This document shows positions 32,698 to 41,759 of a DNA stretch of 64,000 nucleotides, in pieces (position 1 is the first letter of the stretch; each line of letters begins with the position of its first letter). Source of the stretch: Phytophthora quininea (Eukaryota > Oomycota > Peronosporomycetes > Peronosporales > Peronosporaceae); assembly GCA_011947345.1 (NCBI GenBank), contig JAAVTG010000581.1:496001-560000 (forward strand). Direction: 5' to 3'. Made by a program: the position numbers and the translations under genes. Below the pieces are notes generated by a model, which saw only the letters and a program-made list of their open reading frames with translations, did not search any database and was not told the DNA's origin.

Positions 32698-33687
32698 TGT
32701 GGTCTACGATCACACGGCTTGACTTGCCCACCACCGAGCGGATTGCGAAATAGGTCGGGTTTGTCGAGTGCACATCGGAGCGGCTTTGTTGATTGCGATT
32801 TTTGTTGATGGGGCATACGAATCGTGATGTGCACGGGCAGACATGGACCGAGCAACGCTGCAGATTGCTCGCAATAAGATCCGTCTGGGGTTCAATGCAG
32901 AAATCACCACGTAAATACGCGAGACAAGGCCAGCTAAAATAACAAGAACTCCACAACGCAGAAGTAAAATATGCCAGACAAGGCCAGCTTAAATAACAAG
33001 GACCCCCATGATCACGTGTGAACCGTCAGGTAGTCAGTCTATTGACTCATTATCATCTGTTACTCTAGATTCTACGATAGTACTCCATTAGCATATGGAC
33101 CATATGTACAGGAAAGCGATATTCTATCGGAACTGGATCCTCACAATCAAGCGTTTTCATTGCTTCGCTGCTGAGGGGAAAAGAGAAGAAGAAAGACGTT
33201 GATTAACTGTAAAGGGGAGAGAGAGATGAAGCTAGGATCGTAGCAAAGTTTGCATCTTGCTCAGGACAGATTCATGGCCCGCTTGCAAGTCCTGAAAAAA
33301 ATCGCGTCTTTGTTCATCGCAAAAAGTGCCATCGTATTTTCTACGACTTTTGCACCATGCTTGGTATCAGTACATGTAAAGCTTCATCTTGACCTGCAAA
33401 TGGTGTGTGTGTTTTTATGATGAGTATAATGGATTAAAATAACCGGCAAATGGTGTAGACTTACTACCAGCTTGAGACGAACGAACCAGGGCCTGAGCTG
33501 GTCTGATGGTCTCAACAAGCAAAGTACCCTCACATAGTCCCGTCGGACACCACGTCTAGCAGAAGCTAGCGAGTTTTTCTAAAGCAAAAGGACATCATAA
33601 TGTACGGAACTGAATGCTTGCTTCCATGTTTTCCTTCGATGGGCCAGACTTCTCAACCAAGCAAAACTTTCTCCACCTGAATCGGCC

Positions 33688-34038
33688 ATGCGACTGTCGT
33701 TCGTGCTCCTGGCCACCGCCGCGGCCATCCCATTCTCAAACATTGACGCGCTCTCCAATTCCGAGCACATCTGGAGGACACCAAATAACGCCAAACAAGA
33801 GAATCGTAAGCTTCTGCGGGCCTACACACCGTTGATGCCGACGACGACGAAGAGAGGATTTCCAGTTTCTTTGAGACACAACAAGATGCTCACGGACAAG
33901 CAATACGCTGAGGACGTCTTCACGCACTGGTTTGAGCGAGGCATTTCTATCGTAGAGGCCAGAAAGAAACCCACGCATCCCGAGTACCTACCACTTTTTG
34001 ACGACTATGTCAAGTTTCGCAACGGACTTGGCTTCTAG
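33688..34038 (+). pseudogene. RxLR-like effector, family 3 copy 2
   Basis: Mirror copy of 15696-16046 with the same 116-residue frame: signal peptide, NRKLLRAYT, linker lacking the acidic motif, and a W/Y-like C-terminal part. The open frame could be expressed. It is listed as a pseudogene because the dEER segment seen in the 46079 copy is out of frame here. Confidence 0.6.
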
Positions 34039-34169
34039 TGACCGACCGGGAGACAAGCAGTGAGCTTATCCAAAACGTATAACTTTACTATTGCTAGCAA
34101 ACAATTCAGCGCAACTTTAAATCTGTTTGGTGTAAAGAGCGGAACGAATATCGTCAAGTGCCAACATTT

Positions 34170-35143
34170 TGTAATAGACCTGGTGGCAGCGACACCGAGA
34201 TGCGTCTAAACGATAATCAATAATTGTTGGGCGGTTGCGACTTGGGGGCGACCGATGGTAAAGGTCACGTTGGGTTTGAGCAACGAGATCTGGCAGTCTC
34301 GAATCGGCAGCGACGAGAACAGGCAGTCTCCAATCGGCGGCGACGAGGACAAGTCTCGAATCGGCGGCGACGAGAACAAGTGTCGAATGCGTAGCAACGT
34401 GAGCAAGTAGTCTCGAATCGGCAGCGACAAGGGCAAGCAGCAGAAGGTGACGACAGAAGTGCGGCAACCGACGACAGCAAGCAGGAAGTTATCGGTGGAC
34501 ATCGGATGTAAGGACTCGGTGGACGTCGACGGTGGTGACAACGGTGGACGTCAGACGGTGGTGACAACGGTGGACGTCAGACGGAAGCAGTAGTTGGAAG
34601 CCAACAGTGAACGACGGTGGTAGTCTCGACGGTGGTAGTCTCGACGGTGGACTCTGAAGCGGGAATAGTCGACCGACCCGTGACCGGTGTTGCGGCAATT
34701 GATACTGTCAAGGACTGCAAGGTGACGTGCAGGCAGGAAGGACGGTTGGTGTTGTTGATGCCAGCGGTGGCTGTGCAGAACGGTGCTAGCGTGGACCGAA
34801 CGAACGGGAGGAGACCAGTGTGTCTTCGAGTCTCCGTACTGCGATGTAAGGGGCCAGTGTGTTCCAAGTGGTAAGGACAGGCGTGCAGGAGTTCGCTTCG
34901 CGAGGTGCCAAGGGCTGCAAGGTTGAGAGCAGGCAGGACAGTTGTTGTCGAGAAAGGATAATAAATAGGTGGCAGTGTCGGCCAGGGCACGCACCGGCGC
35001 AGGGAGCCCAGTTGGTTCTCTGTCGGCCAGTAGTTGTTAACGGTGTTGAAGTTAGTGACGGACGGCCCATCGGATCCAACGCAGGGTCAGCACACGAGCT
35101 AGCGGCTACTCCAGGAACGGGAGGACCTCAAGAGTTCATTACA
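34170..35143 (+). mobile_element. Solo LTR of the same retrotransposon
   Basis: A single 974-bp LTR with TGTAAT/ATTACA ends and the same flanking duplication (attt at 34166-34169 and 35144-35147, the complement of AAAT). It occupies exactly the position of the full element in the left arm. It is the product expected from recombination between the two LTRs. Confidence 0.93.
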
Positions 35144-35693
35144 ATTTCAACACGCAGCAACTGCCGAGCTTCGTTGACGGCGAGACCGATCGTATTTCGT
35201 TCGGTGAACTCTGTTGGAGTGGTCGTAGAGTTCCAACGAGGAGCTCAACCGAGAAATAGGAATAATCACCTCCGTTTGACCACTTGATCCTGGGGCGTTA
35301 TTCCGATGATAATCCTCATGCATTTTTCTTCTGTATCCTGAGGCACCGCTCACTTTCGAATTCGTATCTCAAAGCTCAAAGCATGTATCGCGCCGGCACA
35401 AGCGTCTCTCGTCGTCTGACGACGATTCAGTCCAGCTCTCAACACGCGAAGACCGAGGTTTGCAATGCTGCACTGTCTGGCACGCGTTCAATCAAGAAGT
35501 CGTTGCAAGTGCTCATTCTCGCCTTCCAACAGCATTTGAACCTGCCATCTTGCAGTACGTGCTGTTTTGCATCTTTCGAGCGACGATCATCCATTCCCGG
35601 TCTGCATAAACTCGTAAATCTCGTAATCTCGTAAGTGTTGCTCTTCCCAACAGCAAATCCAGTTCAGTCGCTAAAGCACGCTCCATTTAAAGC

Positions 35694-36098
35694 ATGCTGC
35701 TACGCCTCGCTTGTCTTGTCACCTTGGCTACCATGACAGCAATCAACAACATTGCAGCAGTTGACCTCGAAGCAGCACCAACAATTCAAGAAGAGGAAGA
35801 AGGCGCCGATTATTCCCAACGATTTCTGAGGACGTTAGAGGTGGAGTCTCCTTTCATACCTGCTTCTGCGTCGACTCCAGTTGATCCCGGCATCTCCACC
35901 TTATTAATCTTCGTAGAGCCATCCCGGTCGCAATACCGTGTCGGGTTTAGCTGGCAAATGACCTTCAATCGGACGCAGATCCCATTCATCCAGCAGCCCA
36001 ACAATTGCGTCGTTAGAATTGACGGCCGCCGCCTCCAACGCGCAGTGGATATCGTGCCCCAAAGACTTTCCCCACGGCTGCTTCTTCGTGGTCTCTAG
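35694..36098 (+). CDS. Chimeric open frame: effector 2 N-terminus fused to antisense ankyrin sequence
   Basis: A 134-residue frame. The first ~52 residues are those of effector 2: signal peptide (MLLRLACLVTLATMTA) and RFLR at 43-46. At about 35849 the sequence switches to the reverse strand of the ankyrin copy A4, and the frame stays open for about 80 novel residues. The dEER motif and the LPR/W module are lost. The junction shows a few bases of shared sequence (tct/ttc). It could be an inert by-product of rearrangement or a newly formed secreted protein; expression is unknown. Confidence 0.5.
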   Translation: MLLRLACLVTLATMTAINNIAAVDLEAAPTIQEEEEGADYSQRFLRTLEVESPFIPASASTPVDPGISTLLIFVEPSRSQYRVGFSWQMTFNRTQIPFIQQPNNCVVRIDGRRLQRAVDIVPQRLSPRLLLRGL

Positions 36099-37480
36099 CA
36101 GCAGCTTCACGATCTCCACTTGGTTACACATTGCTGCTTTGATCAACGCAGAGCCAAGTCTACTTGGTGTTGTATCAAGAAGTAGCACCTCCACCACAGC
36201 AGCATGACCATTCATCGTAGCAGCTCCCAGCGCGTTCTCGACCGCGTCGGAATCTGTGCCAACCTCAGGAAGCAGCAACCGCACAATTGAGCGTGGCCAT
36301 TTGCCGCTGCGGCGACCAAAACTCGACCATTGTCCTTGGACGTCCCCAACCCCAGCAACATCCGAACCACTCCGGCGTGGCCTCCAGTAGCAGCCCTCTC
36401 CATCAGCCCTGTCACGTCGTCCAGCTCGCCACTCTCCCCCAGCAACAGCGCCACCGTCTCGACGTGTCCATTCTCCGCAGCCTCGTACAGCGCGTTCCGA
36501 ATCGACAAGGACTCTCCGGTTGGGTTGAACACCCACGGAATCATCGTCATGACCACAGCGACGTGGTTGTTTCTTGCCGCAGCCTTCAGAGCGGGAGGCA
36601 GAGCGAATCTGTCCTGGAACCTTTCCCACAGAACTTGGACAACGTGGGCGTGGCCATTAGCTGCAGCAAGTTGCAGAGCTTCCCTGAATTGCAGTGGTGT
36701 TGGTACCTCTTGAGCAGCCACTGGACAGCGTCCAAGTGGCCGTTGGCGGCAGCTCCGTTCAGAGCCTTCGTGGAGCAGCCTTCCCTGCGGTTTGTACGCA
36801 GCCACTTGAGGATGTCCACTCTCCCTCTGTCGGCAGCGCCGTTCATGGCGTCGACCGTCCACGGACGACAGTGGCCGTAGATCTGCACTATCAGCTGGAG
36901 GTCCAGGTAGGCGGCAGCGTCGATCGTCCTGGGCAGCAGGAAGTCCGAGATGAGCTGCGAGACGTGGGGAGGGTCTGCAACTTGGTTGGAATCAGCAGCA
37001 GCGCCGTCAGAAGCACAGGAGGCGTCTCCATCGTCGGTCAGGAGGAATGTAGTGGTGGTGGTGGCGGTGGTGGTCCCCGTAGCAATTGGGTTGAGGAGAT
37101 TCCGTCGCTCGATTCTGGCAAATAGTCCCGTGAATTGCACAGGAAATACCGACGACATATCCAACGCGTCAAAAGCGTCAAAACTGTCCGAGTTCTCATT
37201 CCGCAGCGATGTGTGCACTTCTCGTACTCATGGTCTGCAGCAGCCTCGTCCTCGTCCTTCTCCTCTTCGTCAGTACTTTTGACCCCACGACTGTGTTCGT
37301 GAATGCGGCGATTTCGAGCGTTCGCTTGCTCCAGGTGTCTTGCTTTCTCGCGCGCTTCTCCTCCCTCGTCAACTTGGCAGAGGAAGTGACGGCGCGCGCA
37401 GCTTCAAAGTCGCCATTTGACGGAATGAAGCGGCCGTCCGGGCCATGACTGCGTAAGAATGTCTTCTTCTTCGGTCCCAT
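35904..37480 (-). pseudogene. Ankyrin-repeat gene, copy A4
   Basis: Fourth copy, minus strand, start MGPKKK at 37480 and stop at 35904. Unlike the other copies it reads WGKSLGHD in frame near 36070, so its last ankyrin segment (HCALEAAAVNSNDAIVGLL) joins the preceding repeats without a break. It still carries the family-wide frame break near 36689 and a one-base loss near 36287. Confidence 0.65.
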
Positions 37481-37958
37481 TCGAGTTCCGACAGCTACGG
37501 TGCATCCCAGCCCGCAGGAAAAATAATAGCCAATTTCATAATGCTTTTTTACCTGTGTTTCCAATTTACAGGTGCAAGCTTTTGTGTCTACAAGTACACG
37601 TAGTTGTCGAAGAATCCCCGACGCTTTCTGCGGACGACAGAATCGGAAACTGCAATGGATGTCGAACCTACGGTAACAAAACTGCGCGAAGAGACCCAAG
37701 CTTGTTGATCAACAGCAAATTCAGGCAAACGTATAGGCAAAAGAAGCCTCGTCATGAAAATCGCTCCGCTCGCAGCGGCTAAGTTAGTAGTATCTGGCGT
37801 AGGTGCTGCTACATCAGCACTTACTTAAACAAAATACTTAGAAGTAATATCGTAATCTGTAGCCGTCCCGTTGAGGACTCGACAAACCCACAAGCCCGAC
37901 GTATTTCTCGATTCGTGCCGTGGGGTACCTGTCAAACTACGGGAAGTTGTCGAGCACA

Positions 37959-38418
37959 ATGCGACTTCATGTTGTCATCCTATTAGCAACCGCAACACTT
38001 GCTGTGATCGGAGATGCAGGTGCTCGAGCCAACGATGGCGAAATTTACTGTTCCCGATGGCAACGGCGACCGACGATTGCTGAGAGGACACCGGCAAGGA
38101 GGAAGGAGTGGCGATATTAAAATCAACTCGGTCGATGACGAAGAGCGAGCGTTACCTCCCATGGCGACGACTAGTAAGAAGCGGGCGAAAATTGGAGGAG
38201 GGAGGCGAACTGGCGGTCCGCGAGAGATTTACGCCCACGACGTTCTACCGGTGGCTAGGACTCGAAAAATTGCCTCGCAACCACCCGAAATGGCTGATGT
38301 ACAGCAAATTCAAGGAGGCGTACAAGCTAAAGAACCCGAAAAATTCAAGAGATCTTTCAAGCCAAAGAAACCTCGCTTATTGAGACTCAAGATGAACCGC
38401 AAATTCAGGGAATCGTAA
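37959..38418 (+). pseudogene. RxLR effector, family 5 (several frameshifts)
   Basis: Signal peptide MRLHVVILLATATLAVIGDA is in one frame, RRLLRG and VDDEER in a second, and the FYRWLGLEKLPRNHPKW/YSKF module in a third. At least two indels separate them. It is related to family 4 (same DAGA-type signal end, same lysine-rich tail). It lies next to the inverted ankyrin copy A4. Confidence 0.8.
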
Positions 38419-39114
38419 AAGCAGAAAAAGTTTTGAGAAGCACTTAAGACAAGCAACTACAAGTACAGCTATTTCAAACCTCTGAGTATTCTCTGTCATT
38501 CGGTGGATATCACACAAAAAATTAACGCAGTGGGAACTGATAGAGTTTACCTGGAAAAATGAACTTGCGGGTTAAAAATGTCGGGTTATGTTTGCACGAG
38601 CTCACTTGTGCCTTTGTCGCAGTCCTGATCAGTGTTACTACAATTCCATTCGATTTTCTTGAAACTGGTATCGCGTCGTTGACAATGAGAGGCTGTCTAG
38701 ACATCCTCGGCAACCCAACGAGCATCAGTTTGTGTTGACAGTAATGAAAGACAGGTAAATATCCGTAGCAGTGACGTGGGCATTTGCGATTATGGACTAG
38801 ACGGGGATACCGGAGTTGCTGCTATAAAAACTGGGCTTGAAGCTGGACGGGAACGGGATTTTTGTTAGGTTGGAGTTTGTACGGGTATCGGCAAACATTT
38901 TGACGGGGAAGTTGATGTGCAGAATAATTGACTCATCCAGAGGCCTTGCCAATTGTCCTGTCATCCGACTGTAAACCTCGGTGCGGTGCAAGTTGCTTTG
39001 TGATGTGCGCGAAAACTCTATTTGAGCGAGTTCGTTTGACTGGATCGCAGAGATCTCACTTCCAAATTCACGTCAAAGGTGTCAGATATCGACAAATTTG
39101 TTGGCTAGCTTACG
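38419..39114. other. No gene recognised; upstream of transporter copy S2
   Basis: Searched by eye for the TPP aptamer found before S1 and S3; none is present. Similarity to the S1 locus begins only at the start codon (39115), so the riboswitch, leader intron and promoter were not copied or were lost. Confidence 0.6.
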
Positions 39115-40640
39115 ATGTTAGCAAGTGGAGTCACCTACGGCGTCATGATCGCCACGTTGACTGCCGTGGCCATCTACGCCGCCATCGTCAGTCGAACGAC
39201 GGACGTCACCAGCATCAAGGACTTCGTCAGGTATGGCCACAATGATGTTGCTATGATCAGTATATTTTCTCATCTTAACATTATTTTTCCTTAGTGCCAA
39301 GAACTCGACGAGTGCTCTGCGTCTAGCCTGGTGCTTCTTTGCTGCTGGAATGGGGTCGTCGGCTCTGTTCACCTTCCCGGAGATTGGAGTCGATGCTGGA
39401 TCGTGGGGCGTCATCGGGTACGCCCTCTCGTGCGCGTCAGCTATGTTGGCTTTGGGTTTTGCCGGCCCTTACATGCGGTCGGCCATTGGCGACAATCTCA
39501 CCATGACGGAGGTCATCTCGAAGCGCTTTGGCTACGTCATGCAGGCCTACGTGGCGCTGATCGCTGTCTTCAGCCAGTTCATCTCGCTAGCGTCTGAGTT
39601 GACGTGTGTGGTGCAGCTCACAGTCATGATGTCGCCTAACGCATATCCGATCGTCCCGCTGCTGGTGGTCGTGCTGCTTACGAACGTCTATCTCTTGGTC
39701 GGTGGTCTGCGTGCCAGTTTGGCCACAGACGTCTGGCAAGGCATCGGTGCTGTGATTTTGGTCGCCGCTGTGTGCGTCGCCATGTGCTTCCACGTCTCCA
39801 TTCCCGACGGTGCCTGGTCGAAGACCAACGTCGCTGCCTTCACCGTTGATGGCTTCGAGACGCTCGTGATTCTGGTGATCGCTGTGTCAGCCAACGAGCT
39901 CTTCTTCACAAGCTTTTGGCAGCGAGTATTTGCTGCCCACGACGACGCCACCGTTCGCAAAGCGGTGTACATTTGCTGTGTCATCATGGTCCTCTTCACG
40001 GTGGCGCTCGCTATCGCCGGCATGGTTTCCTACTTGGCGTATCCCGATGGCGTGTACTTCTTCGCTATTCTGATGGACATGGGGCATGGCTGGGAAGTGC
40101 TGATCATCATCGTCATCGCCATGATGTCAAGTGGTGCGGCGGATTCGCTCCAGTTGGGAATTGTCGGCGAGCTGACTGCGGTCTTCCCAAGCTAAACTTG
40201 CTGCACGCGCGTATCATCTGCGGTAAGTTTAAATCCATTCGACCGGTACTGTTGGGCATGCTAATTTTCTGTGTTGCTTGTAGCTCTGCTCAATGTGCCT
40301 GCCGTCGTGATCGCCTACCACCAATACAACATTTTGAACCTGTTCCTGATCGCTGACTTGGTGTGCTCGTCTGCGGTCGGGCCGATGCTGCTGTGCATGT
40401 GGAAGCCAGCGACTCGGGTCGGTGCATTGGCTGGCTGTGCTGCGGGTCTCGTCACCATCTTCATCTGCAGCGTCATTATCCAGGGAAATCTGTTCGCGGC
40501 TTCAACTGGTTCGTCGTCCCCGAGGGCTTCTACTCTGAGAGAACAGCATGATCAAGTTCACCGTGGCGCTCATTATTCCGCCGATCACGACGGTGGTAGT
40601 CTCGCTGGCCATGCCTACGACAGAAGCCCAACCGAATGAT
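39115..40640 (+). pseudogene. Sodium:solute symporter copy S2 (broken, no riboswitch)
   Basis: Nearly identical to S1 with the same three-exon layout: exon 1 from 39115, intron about 39231-39294, exon 2 to about 40224, intron to about 40283. A single missing T in exon 2 (about 40188) produces a premature stop at 40193-40195. A second group of changes after 40470 throws the last membrane segments out of frame. Without the leader elements it probably is not regulated like S1 and S3 and is likely dead. Confidence 0.85.
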
Positions 40641-40745
40641 GGCGGCTACCTGCTTGAACATGCCCCGAAATCATCGTCCACGGCGGAAAAAGGTGGGGTC
40701 AGGCCTAAGAGACTCCCTTGAAGACTCCCGGCACCAAGGACGACA

Positions 40746-41198
40746 CTAATCGCCAATAATTTTTCGCAGCAGGTCGTCGTCTATTTTTTCTTTCTTGAGA
40801 ACTTTTCGAAGCAGGGTGTTGTACTTCTCTGGGGACTGGGCCTTGTACTTCTTGATAAATTTGCTGTAGAGGAGCCACTTCGAATGCGATCGCGGCAAGT
40901 TGGCCAGATTCATACCGAAATACAGGTCCTTCGGGGCGGCTCCAACCCCAAGCAGTTGGTCTACTTTTATGTTCGTTTCCTTGATGAGTTTCTTCCGTTT
41001 CGTCGACGATGTTGCCATGGAAGGCAAAGATGCTCTCTCTTCGTCGTCGTCGTCGATGGTTCCGATGCCACTACTCTCTCCTTCCTCTTCAATATTCACC
41101 AGGAATCGTCGGCCGCCGTTGTCGCCGTGGCCTTGGGCACCTGCATCATCGATCAGAGACAGCGTGGCTACTGCTACGAGGACGACATGAAGACGCAT
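40746..41198 (-). CDS. RxLR-variant effector, family 6 (RFLV-dEER)
   Basis: A 150-residue protein with signal peptide (MRLHVVLVAVATLSLIDDA) and an intact IDDDDEER at 48-55. At residues 31-34 it reads RFLV instead of RFLR. The C-terminal module is ANLPRSHSKWLLYSKFIKKY and the tail is lysine-rich with a DDDLLRKIIGD end. The start is taken at MRLHVV (41198); the frame opens further upstream but without a signal peptide. The leader motif shared with family 4 lies 28 bases upstream. Loss of the last Arg may weaken processing or delivery, although an intact dEER can partly compensate in other effectors. Confidence 0.85.
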   Translation of the reverse strand: MRLHVVLVAVATLSLIDDAGAQGHGDNGGRRFLVNIEEEGESSGIGTIDDDDEERASLPSMATSSTKRKKLIKETNIKVDQLLGVGAAPKDLYFGMNLANLPRSHSKWLLYSKFIKKYKAQSPEKYNTLLRKVLKKEKIDDDLLRKIIGD

Positions 41199-41759
41199 AA
41201 TCGTCGGCGAGACCTCGTGACTTAAGAAATAGGTCGGGTTTGTCAATTACACGGGGAACGGCTGTGTCGGTGGGGCACTCGAATTATGATGTGCAGCTCC
41301 AACCAAAAATCTGCTCTGAGCAGTGGTCGTGGAGGTTTCCCACCATAGAAGCATTCACCCGTAAGGGTTTGTGAGTTTCGTGCAAGCACAACAGAAAAAG
41401 CATCACGTGAGGAAATCTTTCGGTACGATCGCAGTGAATGAGTCGAACGCTACCAGTAGAACGAGCGGTTTTCTTGGTGTTTTTGAACAGCAAAATTGGA
41501 TGCCACGCGAAGTATTTCTGCGTTAACAACTTTCGCTTCTGAAGCGGTGCCCCAAAGCTGGCATAGCAACTCAGGTCGGTAAAGCTAAACGCACACCCGA
41601 GATCACATGGTCACAGCAAGCGCGACCATTCAGAAGTTATTAGCACATTTTTCTAGCTGCAGTACTTCCTAAATTCACTTATCTAGGAAAAACGTAGGAC
41701 ATTGATCGGACATTAGAGCTGAGCCTTCTATTGGTTGGATGATGTGGAATTATACCCAA
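41199..41759. other. Upstream flank of effector 6
   Basis: Contains the leader motif (41226-41244, minus strand) and otherwise no recognised gene. Ends where the Crypton remnant starts. Confidence 0.4.

Larger units (their letters stand above)
29853..35849 (-). repeat. Right arm of the ~6-kb inverted duplication
   Basis: Reverse complement of 10863-19879 with a solo LTR instead of the full element. Its outer end, inside effector 2 at about 35849, is joined to a further inverted ankyrin copy. Its inner end at 29853 abuts the transporter promoter. Confidence 0.9.

Noticed and set aside
38419..39114. A TPP riboswitch before transporter copy S2
   Set aside because: Looked for CTGAGA, ACCTGATC and GGAGGGA in order on the plus strand and found none.
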